Below, piece by piece: positions 37,766-49,619 of a stretch of 64,000 bases of DNA. Numbering within the stretch: position 1 is the first letter of the stretch; each line of letters starts with the position of its first letter. Source of the stretch: Leptospira interrogans (GTDB lineage Bacteria > Spirochaetota > Leptospiria > Leptospirales > Leptospiraceae); contig NZ_FTNA01000011.1 of NCBI RefSeq assembly GCF_900156205.1, forward strand, positions 1 through 64,000, given 5' to 3'. The position numbers and the translations under genes were made by a program. The notes beneath the pieces were generated by a model. It was given only the letters and a program-made list of their open reading frames with translations, ran no database searches and was not told the origin of the DNA.

Positions 37766-38121
37766 TTAGATTTAAGAACTGGAGTTTTTAGAATTTGATT
37801 CAAAAAACCAATCATCCCACCAAAAACTAAACTTGCTATTATAAGAGGAATTAAATGTGAGTAATGTTTTGGAATGACTACAAGATCTATATACCAAGGT
37901 AGATTCAACAATTCTGTAAGTAGAATCGAACTGAACATTTTTGAAAATCCGATTTCTGCTAAAGTTACTACAAATCCGCAAGAAAACCAAAACAACATCC
38001 CTTGAATCAAAGTCCACATCGAAGCAGTCGGGTCCGCACTAAATACTAACAAACCTTCTAAAATTGCAACTATAGTTCCAATCAAAAACGCATTTCGCAA
38101 ACGAATTTTTTGTTCCTTCAT
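37762..38121 (-). CDS. Small membrane protein, unknown function
   Basis: A 119-residue protein with about four membrane helices (AFLIGTIVAILEGLLVF, LIQGMLFWFSCGFVVTLAE, a segment near LPWYIDLVVIP, and LIPLIIASLVFGGMIGF). No family recognised with confidence. The ATG at 38121 is chosen because AGGAAG lies eight bases before it; the open frame extends upstream to 38211 without a site. Its last codon pair and stop lie in or against the end of a MITE-like element, so the natural C-terminus may have been changed. Confidence 0.6.
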   Translation of the reverse strand: MKEQKIRLRNAFLIGTIVAILEGLLVFSADPTASMWTLIQGMLFWFSCGFVVTLAEIGFSKMFSSILLTELLNLPWYIDLVVIPKHYSHLIPLIIASLVFGGMIGFLNQILKTPVLKSN

Positions 38122-38345
38122 AAAATAACTTCCTATAAAATTTATTTTTATTTTAGAATTTGAAATATATCCACAAAGTAAAATAAAATTTATTTTTAAA
38201 ATTATATTCAAAATTTATTGAATATAATTTTTATGTCAGAGACTTACAACTACTGTCAAAATCCGTCATATATCTATTCTAAATTTTATCAAAAGAATAT
38301 TTTTTAATTGGTTTTTAAACTAATTATAAAAACTGAATATAGAAA

Positions 38346-38608
38346 TAGAGTTGTTAAAAAATTAATTCTCTATCTTATTTCTATTAAGAGTTTGTCCAAA
38401 AACCGTCCAATGTGGGAACTACTACGAAAATTTAACGAGATTAGAACTGCTCGCAAATTTCCAAATGCAACCTAATTCGTAGGAACTACTGCATTTTATT
38501 AAAAATTTCTAAAGAATTTCGCGTAAAATTCTTTGAGATTTTGGGACAAACTCTTAATAAAAAAGTCAATTGAAGCAGTTTTGTTAATCGCCACTATGGC
38601 ATTTTTCA
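38346..38608. mobile_element. TAGAGTTGTT element, interrupted by another element
   Basis: Bases 38346-38383 (TAGAGTTGTTAAAAAATTAA, then TTCTCTATC) and 38558-38608 (GTCAATTGAAGCAGTTTTGT, then a GGCATTTTTCA end) together match the reverse complement of the 103-bp element at 5021-5123. The right terminus is lost after CATTTTTCA. Confidence 0.65.
38384..38557. mobile_element. 174-bp element with ends TTAAGAGTTTGTCC, nested
   Basis: TTAAGAGTTTGTCCAAAA at 38384-38401 is matched inverted by TTTTGGGACAAACTCTTAA ending at 38557, with one extra base. The inside contains GTGGGAACTACTACGAAAAT and CCAAATGCAACCTAATTCG. A second, disrupted copy is at about 19740-20226. Confidence 0.7.
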
Positions 38609-38668
38609 GATAATTATAAAAATTGAATATACCAGTATCCGTTTTCTTGATTCGTATAAAAAATTGGA

Positions 38669-39802
38669 TCAAAATTCTAAAACGGTGACTAAACCTTGAT
38701 CATTAAAAATTTTAAAATTTGCCCTGATTTGTTTAGAAAGTATATAAACCAAAGTAAAACCAGTAGTCTTAGACTTTTGCAAATCGATTGGAGCTGACAT
38801 TCCTACTCCATTATCCTTAAGAGTTAATTTATAATTTTCTCCACTTTTAGAAAAATGAATTTCTATATTTGGATCCTTAGATTCTTTAAACGCGTGTGTA
38901 AGTGAGTTATTCAAAAGTTCATTAAAAATCATTGCACAAGGAATTGCCGTTTCAATTGGCAGATCAACTTTTTCTATATAATTTAAAATAGTTACATTCG
39001 AATCTTTATGTTTACTTTTAAGATTTTCTATAATTTTTTCAATTACATTAGAAAATTCTATACTATGATAGTTATCAGATTTATACAAATAGTTATGTAC
39101 TTCTGACATTGCAAGAATTCGATTTTGAAATTCAAATAATATCTTTTGTGAATCCGATTTATCATTTCTATGAAGATCCGCAAGACCACTTAATACTTGA
39201 AGATTATTCCTAACCCTATGATGAATTTCCTTGATTAGTTCGTCTTTTTCTTTAATATAAGAATTTAAAAGGTTCACAGTCAAAAGCGCGATACTTGTAA
39301 AAAAGAAAAAACCTAAAATAGAATCTACTGCAAAATTTGTTTTTAACGTTCCCCTTTGAGAAAGAACATATAAAAAATAAAATATTAGTATAAACGAATA
39401 AATAGAAATATAGATAGTAGTTCTAATACTCGTAAAAAGTAGAAATATAATAACAAGAATTGGAAAACTATACAATGCATTTCCATCCGGATCACCAAAA
39501 AACAATCCTAAAGTAATTCCTACAACTACGGTAAACAAAGTGAGAATTAAAGCCTTTTGGTATTGTCCATACCAAACCAATATCATCGATAAAAAAGAAA
39601 AAGATATCAGCATTATAAAACTAGGACGATAAGTGACTTCATTGAAAAAAAAACAAAAAGTGATTCCAGGAAAAGCAAAAGTTACAAAATTAAAAACAAA
39701 TAAATATAATGCTCTTATGCGTAAGATAAACGATTCTTGCGAGTAAATGCGTTGAAATCTTTTTAAAATTATATTTTTCAAAAGAATCATAAATTTCGCC
39801 AT
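38669..39802 (-). CDS. Membrane sensor histidine kinase, HisKA_2 type (copy 1)
   Basis: A 377-residue kinase. About six membrane helices fill the first 190 residues with little periplasmic sequence. The phospho-acceptor region IKEIHHRVRNNLQVLSGL follows, with the HisKA_2 pattern HHRVRNNLQ. The ATPase domain has the N-box FNELLNNSLTHAF and the G-box LKDNGVGM. No receiver domain is attached and no response regulator lies beside it. The next gene rightwards (40209-41318) is a paralogue with a nearly identical central tract. Ligand unknown. Confidence 0.88.
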   Translation of the reverse strand: MAKFMILLKNIILKRFQRIYSQESFILRIRALYLFVFNFVTFAFPGITFCFFFNEVTYRPSFIMLISFSFLSMILVWYGQYQKALILTLFTVVVGITLGLFFGDPDGNALYSFPILVIIFLLFTSIRTTIYISIYSFILIFYFLYVLSQRGTLKTNFAVDSILGFFFFTSIALLTVNLLNSYIKEKDELIKEIHHRVRNNLQVLSGLADLHRNDKSDSQKILFEFQNRILAMSEVHNYLYKSDNYHSIEFSNVIEKIIENLKSKHKDSNVTILNYIEKVDLPIETAIPCAMIFNELLNNSLTHAFKESKDPNIEIHFSKSGENYKLTLKDNGVGMSAPIDLQKSKTTGFTLVYILSKQIRANFKIFNDQGLVTVLEF

Positions 39803-40208
39803 TCAAAGAACCAATGCTATTTGTAACCCTGTTACATCGAATTTCAAACGAAAGGAATACAGGAATTTATATTTAACAACAGAAAAAAAATATCATATAC
39901 CCTTATCATAATAATTTACTGATTTTGTTTCAAATTGCACGAATCATTCGACTGTAATTTTAAAAAAAATCGAAAAATTAATTTCAAGATTGATAGAGTA
40001 TCTTACAAATCGATCTGTTTTGTTAAGGTCGTGGAAAAATTAATTTACCAAATTATTGCTCAAAATTCTGCGTTAGACAGTGGATTTATCTTAAAATTTA
40101 CGCCCACTTTTTATGATGTTATACAGAAATCATTTTTCAAAATTCGCTTAAATCGAATATATTCTAACTTTCGATCCGTAAGATTTTTAAAAGATCTATA
40201 AGCATCAA
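39803..40208. other. Gap between the paired kinases
   Basis: The 88-codon open frame at 39935-40201 on the plus strand has no ribosome-binding site and no family features. I see no other structure beyond AT-rich sequence. Confidence 0.45.
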
Positions 40209-41318
40209 TCAAAATTCTAAAACAGCGACCAAACCACGATCGTTAAAAATTTCGAAATTCGCATGAATCTGCCTAGAAAGAATCTGAATTAAAGTAAAAC
40301 CTATTGTGTTTGAATTTTTCCAATTCTCCGGAATTGCCATTCCCGTTCCGTTGTCCTTGACGGCTAATTTATAAATGGAAACGTTTTTAGAAAAATGAAT
40401 TTCTATATTTGGATTTTTAGATTCTTTAAATGCATGAATCAGTGAGTTATTCAGAAGTTCATTAAAAATCATTGCACAAGGAATTGCCTTTTCAATTGGC
40501 AGATTTATTTTTTCAGAATAATTTAGAATGGTTATCTTAGAATCTTTATGTTTACTTTTAAGATTCTCTATAATTTTTTCAATTACATTAGAAAATTCTA
40601 TACTATGATAGTTATCAGATTTATACAAATAGTTATGTACTTCTGACATTGCAAGAATCCGATTTTGAAATTCAAATAACACCCTTTGTAAATCGGCATC
40701 GTCTTTATTGTGAAGAATGGCGAGACCACTTAATACCTGAAGATTATTCCTAACCCTATGATGAATTTCTTTGATTAATTCATCTTTTTCTTTAATATAA
40801 GAATTTAAAAGGTTTACAATTAAAAAAGCAAGGAGCGTAAAAAGAATAAAACCTATAATAGAATCTAGTACAAAAACGCTGTTTAACTTATTCATCAAAT
40901 TGAGTCTATAAAAAAATAATAGAATCAATATAAACGAAAATAAAGAAATATAAAGAGTAGTTCTAATATCAGTGAATAATAAAAATAAGATCACTAAAAT
41001 GGAAAGACTCCATAAAGCATTTCCGATCGGATTTCCAAAAAGTAGAACCCACGTAAGTCCCGTAGCCACGGAAAATAAAGTTAGAAACAAAGCTTTTTTA
41101 AACTGTCCTATCCAAAGCAAAAATATCGATAAAAAAGAAGCAATTATAAAGAGTATATAACTAGGTCGGTAAGTAGGCTCTTTCTCATTAAAGAAAAACG
41201 TAAACGATAAACTCGCAAACATAAAAACTACTACATTAAAAAGAAGCAGATATAGAGCCCTTACCCTTAAGATAAAAGGTTCTTGCGCGTAAATACGTTT
41301 GAATTTTTCAAAAACCAT
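40209..41318 (-). CDS. Membrane sensor histidine kinase, HisKA_2 type (copy 2)
   Basis: A 369-residue paralogue of the kinase at 38669-39802 with the same layout: six or so membrane helices, IKEIHHRVRNNLQVLSGL, N-box FNELLNNSLIHAF and G-box VKDNGTGM. The segment from FEFQNRILAMSEVHNYL to KSKHKDS, about 45 residues, is identical in both proteins, whereas the membrane parts differ at many positions. The pair arose by tandem duplication. The different membrane halves suggest different signals feeding a shared output. ATG start. No regulator nearby. Confidence 0.88.
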   Translation of the reverse strand: MVFEKFKRIYAQEPFILRVRALYLLLFNVVVFMFASLSFTFFFNEKEPTYRPSYILFIIASFLSIFLLWIGQFKKALFLTLFSVATGLTWVLLFGNPIGNALWSLSILVILFLLFTDIRTTLYISLFSFILILLFFYRLNLMNKLNSVFVLDSIIGFILFTLLAFLIVNLLNSYIKEKDELIKEIHHRVRNNLQVLSGLAILHNKDDADLQRVLFEFQNRILAMSEVHNYLYKSDNYHSIEFSNVIEKIIENLKSKHKDSKITILNYSEKINLPIEKAIPCAMIFNELLNNSLIHAFKESKNPNIEIHFSKNVSIYKLAVKDNGTGMAIPENWKNSNTIGFTLIQILSRQIHANFEIFNDRGLVAVLEF

Positions 41319-41854
41319 ACTCTCTGAAAAAGATCCTTCCTAAATTGTTCTATTAAAAAATTCATTTATAATTCTAAGATAGTAAATCCTATTAAGCAGC
41401 ATTTTAAATTCGACAAAACTTTTTGTATTTTTGCTCCAAAATTAGATCCCCTTAAATCTTTAAATTCTGAAACTTTCTATTTGGACTTTGTTAAACTGCT
41501 TAAGTCGATTCAACAAATAGAGAAAAAATTTTCGTATTATTTAACACCCAACGATTAGATTAATCTAATAAAGAAAGAAAAAATTTACGTTTTAAGGGAT
41601 AGGAAAAATACTTCCAATTTTGATATTCTATTCGAGAAAATTATAAATCAAAAATACTTTATAACTTTTTGAATATTCAAAATGAGTCCTAAACTATTTC
41701 AAAATCATTTTGTTCAAAGTAAAAAAATAAGACATTATACTTTTTTAGTGACTTAGCCCAAAATTGATAGATTCAGCCTCTTTTAACACTTCACCTAACT
41801 TTAACACGTAACTTTTCTAAGAAATGATAAATATAAAAATCAGAATTTCAACTC
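41319..41854. other. Gap, nothing recognised
   Basis: AT-rich sequence without clear repeats, hairpins or reading frames. It contains the promoter region of copy 2 of the histidine kinase, which I cannot delimit. Confidence 0.4.
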
Positions 41855-42996
41855 TTAAAAAAAGAATCTTATAAGTCCAGTGATACATCCCAAAAAAAAT
41901 CCCAATATACTTCCGTTAATTCGAATCGTTTCTAAAACGTTTCTAGTTTTCCATTCTAAATTTTTTCTAAGATCCTTAGGCTCCAGACTTTGAAGCCTAA
42001 CCGTAATTTGCCTTCCGATATAACCAGAAACGTTTTCATCTATACGTTTTTCTACAAATTCTAATACGGCACGAAGAGGTGAGTATTCCTGTAAGGTCTT
42101 AACTTCTCCAATTTCTTTAAGATGAGTTTGAATGAGTGCCGCCAAAAGTCGACTAGACTGATCTTTTAAAAATCCCATCAAAGATCGAACCGCCTTTTCC
42201 CTTTGGTCCAAACGTAATTCGTTCCAGGAAGATATGTAAGTTTCTGAAGAAGCAGCCATAAGACTGACCAATTTTTCGATCGTTTTTTCGTCCTTAGATT
42301 CTATCTCCAAACCTTGTTTTACGTGATTTCCATATTCTTTTAATTTTTTTGGAAAGTCTACGATTAAGTTTAACACTACCTGGGCTACTAAATTCATTTT
42401 CCCTAATATTTCCTGAAGCAGAGATTTGAATTCTTCTGTATCTGCAACTTTGATCATAGATTCTCCGATCAAAAGTTTAATTGTATCCATAATTTCTTTT
42501 TGTCGATTTAACTCTTTTAATAATGCGACATCGGTTCCGGAAAATTGATAATGAATCAAGTATTGAACAATTTCTTCTTCCACTTTGGAAAAAAGTCCGT
42601 TTAACACCTCTTTGGTTTTTTCTTTGTTTCCGAAAGTTTCCAGCAAAACTTCGTGAACCTCGTTTCGGGTAGAAGGGTCTTCTAACACCATTCTGATTCT
42701 GGAGCGGATCACCTCGTGGTGTAAAAGATCATTAGCCACCCAATTTCCAATTTCGGTAGAAAGTTTAGAGCCGTCTTCTTCAATCGCTTTATAAGTTTTC
42801 CATACGGCAAACCAATCACAAAATCCTCCGATCAAACCTCCTTCCAGAGCGGAAAGTATAATTTTTACAATCGGTGTTTCTGGGTTTCCTAAAAATAGAA
42901 TAAAAAGTATCGCCGCAGAAAATCCTATCAAAATAGAATTAGAAAGGGTTTGTCTTTTTCTAAAAGGAGTTTTCCGTAGATCTTTTGTAAAGAACG

Positions 42997-43000
<4 letters not shown>
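41855..43000 (-). CDS. DUF445 family membrane protein
   Basis: A 381-residue protein of the DUF445 (YjiN/YheB-like) family. One or two helices at the N-terminus lead into [20 protein letters not shown], the family hallmark. A long helical cytoplasmic or periplasmic part of about 290 residues follows, and a terminal hydrophobic helix ([19 protein letters not shown]). Function of the family is not established. The ATG overlaps the stop of the upstream membrane protein by four bases, so the two are co-translated. Confidence 0.82.
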
Positions 43001-45322
<2,322 letters not shown>

Positions 45323-45384
45323 CCGATTTCCTGACAAGCAAAACGGGCGTTCTAAATTCCCTTTCAATTCTGCTCCAAGAAAAA

Positions 45385-45519
45385 TTATTCTTCCTTCGCG
45401 TTCTCCTGAACGTATTTTTCAAAGTCGTCCTCGGACATAGTATCAGAATAAAGAGGATAAAAAGCGTCTATCAATTCTTCCATCGTTTGAAATTTCGCTC
45501 CGTCCATTTTGTAAGACAT
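45385..45519 (-). CDS. 44-residue acidic protein with strong ribosome-binding site
   Basis: A short gene on the minus strand. The ATG at 45519 is preceded by AAAAGGAGTCCGAT, a near-perfect site at proper spacing. The protein begins MSYKMDGAKFQTMEEL and ends VQENAKEE; it is acidic (Glu and Asp rich) and predicted helical, with no cysteine or membrane segment. I do not recognise it. It precedes the large membrane protein by 81 bases and could be its leader gene or an independent small regulator. The plus-strand frame covering this region (45268-45663) is antisense and not credible. Confidence 0.65.
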   Translation of the reverse strand: MSYKMDGAKFQTMEELIDAFYPLYSDTMSEDDFEKYVQENAKEE

Positions 45520-46238
45520 ATCGGACTCCTTTTGGGACTTCAGATTTTTAGCATCAATCAAAATATGATCTTTTTAATACACATTGGTTTGTACAAATCG
45601 AACCATCGTCTTGAACTTAAAACCATTTTCATTTTTAAAATTTGTCGTATTGGTCCCTTTTAAAATTAGCTTATAGTTTATCCGAAAACATTCTCTGTTT
45701 CTATAATATCAATCGATTTGCGCTGATTTTTTGAAATTTTTGGATAAGCTAAAGTTGAATCATTCGACGAATCAGATCTTTTCTTTTTACAAACTTTTTT
45801 CAGTATTTATTTTCTTACAGAATCTCAAAAATAATAGAACTTCATTATATTTCATAAAAAAGCGATTTTGAAATAGATTCAATTCTGATTTAGTTTTTAT
45901 TTTCCAACCGTTGAGTTTTTTAAGGCCAAAGTTAAAAAAAAATTCGAATATTTACTTTTCTCAAAAGTATAATTTTTTTTTGTAAATAGTTATTAAAAGT
46001 TCAAATCAACAAAACTACTTCAATCAACCATTTTCATGTGACAGAAACAAATGGAGAATTCATTTTGCAACAACTTAAAACGATAAAAATCTATAAGAGC
46101 TTTATTTTAAATTTATGATCTTTCAACTAACATAGATTATATAAACCTGGGTTATAAAATCATTTCAATGCTGAATTAGGCACTTATTCTATAATTCTAA
46201 ATTATAGAACCATCCAGAACTTCTTAAGATAAGAATTT
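45520..46238. other. Gap with a decayed element copy
   Basis: No gene. Bases 45999-46077 match the TAGAGTTGTT element family (TCAACAAAACTACTTCAATC, then GAGAATTCATTTTGCAACAA). A 10-bp perfect palindrome TTCTATAATT/AATTATAGAA lies at about 46186-46208, just downstream of the leftward lipoprotein gene, and may help to end its transcript. Confidence 0.5.
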
Positions 46239-46661
46239 TTATTTTGTTAAAGAAGGAATAGAAATCGTTTCTAAAAACGTATTGTATTCTGCACATTCCG
46301 GAATTTGATACGTTACGATAGAACCACAATCTGCACGTTTCACACTTTTAATACAAAGTTCTGCTTCTAACTTCAGATTATCGCTGAGCTTTTTTAAAAC
46401 GATCGGCTCGGACTTATCATAGTCGTAATTAAAATCGCTGTAACACTGAACATTGTCCGGATATGTGAGAGCCGCCTCTTTTCTGAATTTTCCTTCCAAA
46501 GAAGAAAGATAAGGCTCTTTACAACGATTCATCTGAGTACAGTACGCGTCCGCGACCCTTTTATAAGTTTCTTCGGATTGGGTAGAATTTTTTTTTCCGC
46601 ACTGAATTGTAAGAAATCCGGCGAGTATAAATCCGAATATTCGCTTTAAAAAGTCACACAT
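46239..46661 (-). CDS. Putative cysteine-rich lipoprotein
   Basis: A 140-residue protein. The signal peptide (about residues 6-20, IFGFILAGFLTIQC) ends in a spirochaetal-type lipobox with Cys21. The mature protein has six further cysteines spread in a pattern (YCTQMNRC, QCYSDF, LCIKSV, DCGS, ECAEY) that suggests disulphide bonds. The pattern resembles small leptospiral lipoproteins of unknown function. ATG start. Monocistronic. Confidence 0.72.
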   Translation of the reverse strand: MCDFLKRIFGFILAGFLTIQCGKKNSTQSEETYKRVADAYCTQMNRCKEPYLSSLEGKFRKEAALTYPDNVQCYSDFNYDYDKSEPIVLKKLSDNLKLEAELCIKSVKRADCGSIVTYQIPECAEYNTFLETISIPSLTK

Positions 46662-46770
46662 ATAGAAAAGAGTAGATACGGAACACTCTTTGGCAAGTTT
46701 TTTCCTAACTTTGATTTAGAATTGAAATCTATATTTAAAATCTAAAATAAGCTTAATTTTCGAATTCGGT

Positions 46771-47730
46771 TTAAATCGAAATTCCAAAAAGTTTCGCGCT
46801 ATTTTCCAGAAAAATCTTTCTTTTGATCTCCTCGGAAAGAGAAGTATTCAGTAAATTACAAATTGGATGACTAAGAGCGTAAGGTATATTTGGAAAATCC
46901 GATCCGAAATGAATTCTATCCGGATAACGTTCTAAAATTTCTAAATAAGAATTCGTATTTTCCCCTATAGCCAAAAAGTCCACAAAGACCATAGTAGTAT
47001 CCATACGAAGTTCTGGATAAATTTCAAGTAGTTCCGAATATTCCCAAACTTCGGAGGCTCCCATGTGAGCAACTATAACTTTCAATTTCGGATAACGTTC
47101 TATAAAAGATTTAAAATATCTAATATTTGTATAAGGTCCCGGAAGTGGCGCGTCACCGGAATGAATTACAATAGGAATTTCTTTTTTTTCGAGATAGTAA
47201 AAAGTCTCCGAAAGATCAGCCCTAGTCAAATCCAATCGGCCTACCTCGCAGTGCAGTTTAAAACCACAAAATCCATATTCTTCCACGGCTCTTTTTGTAT
47301 AATCCAAACAACCTTCTTCTGGAAAAAAAGTTCCAAATAGAATCGCCCCTTTTGTTTTAGTATGAGTTTCATATACCCATCGATTTAAACCTTCTGCCAT
47401 TTTTGCTTTATGAGCATAGTTTAAAGTTGTAAAATGAAAAATCCGATTTCTATTTAAGATTTCTAAGCGTTTGGTCTCTGTTTCTCGATATGCAATTTCC
47501 CAATGAACCCCGTCAAACCACTTCCAAATTTGTTTCATCACATACTCAGGAAAAAAATGAGTATGAATATCGATCAAGAAAGGGATTCCATATTTTTCCA
47601 TCAGAGGAATGTGTTCCGGAGATTGGTCGTCTCTTAGGGGCGGTAGACATTTTGGATCTTTCCAAGGGAAAGGAGAAGTTTCATTAGAAATTCTATTAGA
47701 AGATAGCAAATGATGACAACAGGGCAACAT
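46771..47730 (-). CDS. Amidohydrolase-family protein (TIM-barrel metal-dependent hydrolase)
   Basis: A 319-residue protein of the amidohydrolase_2 family. The metal-binding HxH is IDIHTHFFPE (near residue 55), a later His is in VIHSGDAPLPG, another in VIVAHMGASE, and the terminal Asp lies in HFGSDFPNIPY. Members include decarboxylases such as ACMSD and various hydrolases. The product of this gene cannot be named. The first 45 residues, with CCHH and several prolines, precede the barrel and could be over-annotated; an internal start near MEKYGIPFLID is an alternative. Confidence 0.8.
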   Translation of the reverse strand: MLPCCHHLLSSNRISNETSPFPWKDPKCLPPLRDDQSPEHIPLMEKYGIPFLIDIHTHFFPEYVMKQIWKWFDGVHWEIAYRETETKRLEILNRNRIFHFTTLNYAHKAKMAEGLNRWVYETHTKTKGAILFGTFFPEEGCLDYTKRAVEEYGFCGFKLHCEVGRLDLTRADLSETFYYLEKKEIPIVIHSGDAPLPGPYTNIRYFKSFIERYPKLKVIVAHMGASEVWEYSELLEIYPELRMDTTMVFVDFLAIGENTNSYLEILERYPDRIHFGSDFPNIPYALSHPICNLLNTSLSEEIKRKIFLENSAKLFGISI

Positions 47731-47916
47731 TCGATCAGTTTTCCTACTTTAAAATTCGAGTCAATCGATTGTCTCTTTTTTACTTGACCAATCGATTCCA
47801 AAAGTTTCAATAAGCGAAATTTTTTAGAATCGTTTTTAAAAATAGTTTTTTAATATTTTGAATCTTAATTTTATATAAACTAAAAAGTTTTTTGAAAACG
47901 GGACAGGAACAAACCT

Positions 47917-48186
47917 ATGCATCTCATATTATCAGCAGTTAAAATCGGAGCCGTTTTATTTTGGATTGTTTTTGGCGCTCTCTTATTCGGTTTCATTTCG
48001 GTAGAATCCCATCTTAGTTTTCTAATCAAGGCCGTGGGATATGGAACCTTGGTTGTACATCTTTTAGAAATTGTATATTTCTGGTTTCTCTTAAGGAACA
48101 AATCAAATAATCTTTTTTTAGACTGTATTCAAATTCTAATATTCGGAGTCTTTCATATGATTTCCCTCAGAAATAAACGCGCTTAG
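47917..48186 (+). CDS. Small membrane protein, possibly DUF1145 family
   Basis: An 89-residue protein with two or three membrane helices (VKIGAVLFWIVFGALLFG, AVGYGTLVVHLLEIVYFWFLL, LIFGVFHMISL). The spacing and the His-Leu-Leu-Glu in helix two resemble DUF1145 proteins such as YhhL, but I am not certain. ATG start with GGGACAGGAACAA before it. No operon partner; divergent from the amidohydrolase gene. Confidence 0.6.
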   Translation: MHLILSAVKIGAVLFWIVFGALLFGFISVESHLSFLIKAVGYGTLVVHLLEIVYFWFLLRNKSNNLFLDCIQILIFGVFHMISLRNKRA

Positions 48187-48623
48187 ATGGTGCCTGGAAA
48201 ATTTTCGTTCCCTAAACTTCTGAGTTTTTTCTATAATTATTGAAAAAATCTATACCTACGATTCACAAAACGGTTTGATTGATTTGTTTTAGAACCTATA
48301 CCCAAAACCTTAAAATCTATCTTCTTTACTATTGCATGAAAATAATACGATTCTTAATTTTATTTCAAAATTTAAAATGTAGGATCTCATAAAAAAAGCC
48401 AACGATTTCAAGTTAAATATAATTTTTTGAGAATTCTGAATCTTTGTAAAATTACCCATTCATTTTCTGGTACTACTTTTATACGTACGAATAACCAATC
48501 TCTAACAAAATGTAGTAGTTCCATAAAACAGTCGTATTGAATGATTTATAGTTTTTTCTTAAAAGACGGATTCGTCTTAAAATTGAGTGTCTGGGATCAG
48601 TAAAATAAAACAATTCCAGAAAA
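48187..48623. other. Gap, degenerate repeats
   Basis: No gene. Words such as TTTAAAATGTAGGATCTCATAAAA and AAAATGTAGTAGTTCC belong to the dispersed repeats seen elsewhere. Confidence 0.45.
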
Positions 48624-49535
48624 TCAACGAGGCAAACGATTTAGAATATCAGAATATTCTTTTGCCATACCTAAAACAACTTCTCTGGCGGGAATCAATC
48701 CTTGAATCTGAGCTACACCGTGTCCGGCAGACCAAATATCTCTCCATCGTTTGTATTCCTGATCCAGATTTTGGGATTGTCCACTATGAGAAAGATCTCC
48801 CGCTTTTTCCACAGACTTCTTAAGCCAGTTAGCAGGAATTCCGGATATTTTTTCGGTATATACAATCTCCTCTGGACCGGAATCTATAAGCATTTTCTTA
48901 TATTCTTCGGAGGCCTGTGCTTCTGGGGTTGCGATCAATCTGGTTCCTACATAAACCGCATCTGCGTCTAACGAAAAAGCGGCCAACATCTGTGCACCGC
49001 TAGAAATTGCACCCGCCGCGACAATTGGTAAACCTGTTTCTTTTTTAAGATACGGATAAAGACTAAAAGGGGAAATATTTCCTGCGTGTCCGCCAGCACC
49101 TTGTGCAACCGCAATCAAAGCATCCGCTCCCGCCTTTGCAACTATATTCGCATGTTTTAAAGTTGTAACGTCGCAAAATACCTTAGCACCTACACTTTTA
49201 GCTTCGTTGACAACCGTACGAGGGCTACCTAAACTAGTGATCAATAGTTCCACCTTAGCGTCCAATACCACCTGTAACTGTTTAGACCAATTTGGGTTAT
49301 GAGATTTATGAAGTATCAGATTAACTCCAATCGGTTTTTTGGTTTTAGAACGGATTTCCTGAAGACCGTCTTTAAGCTGCTCTGGAGATCTATAGTTGAG
49401 AGAAGGAAAACAACCAATTCCACCTGCTTCAGATACTGCCACAACCAAATCAGGATAAGAAACTAAAAACATAGGAGCTCCGATAATAGGTAAATCAATT
49501 CCGAGCATTTTTGTAATTCGAGTATTCAATTTCAT
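48624..49535 (-). CDS. Nitronate monooxygenase-type FMN enzyme
   Basis: A 303-residue TIM-barrel flavoenzyme of the nitronate monooxygenase (formerly 2-nitropropane dioxygenase) family. The N-terminus reads LGIDLPIIGAPMF; GVNLILHK and AQGAGGHAG carry the FMN-phosphate and active-site regions; PIVAAGAISSGAQMLAA and ADAVYVGTRLIATPEA are typical of the family. It oxidises alkyl nitronates or related compounds, or serves as an enoyl reductase relative. I place the start at the ATG at 49535; the frame extends to 49571. Divergent from the ABM gene with 84 bases between starts. Confidence 0.85.
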   Translation of the reverse strand: MKLNTRITKMLGIDLPIIGAPMFLVSYPDLVVAVSEAGGIGCFPSLNYRSPEQLKDGLQEIRSKTKKPIGVNLILHKSHNPNWSKQLQVVLDAKVELLITSLGSPRTVVNEAKSVGAKVFCDVTTLKHANIVAKAGADALIAVAQGAGGHAGNISPFSLYPYLKKETGLPIVAAGAISSGAQMLAAFSLDADAVYVGTRLIATPEAQASEEYKKMLIDSGPEEIVYTEKISGIPANWLKKSVEKAGDLSHSGQSQNLDQEYKRWRDIWSAGHGVAQIQGLIPAREVVLGMAKEYSDILNRLPR

Positions 49536-49619
49536 TTTAAGGATTCTTCCGATTTCTATGTGTTGAAGCAAGTAGGATTTTTTCTTCCCAACGATTCCAT
49601 ATTCAAAAATTCTGTTCCT

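Larger units (their letters stand above)
38122..38668. other. Gap occupied mainly by two nested elements
   Basis: No gene. A TAGAGTTGTT-family element (38346-38608) is split by a TTAAGAGTTTGTCC-family element (38384-38557). The remainder is AT-rich. Confidence 0.6.

Noticed and set aside
39935..40201. 88-codon frame between the histidine kinases
   Set aside because: No start signal and low-complexity composition; opposite strand to both neighbours.
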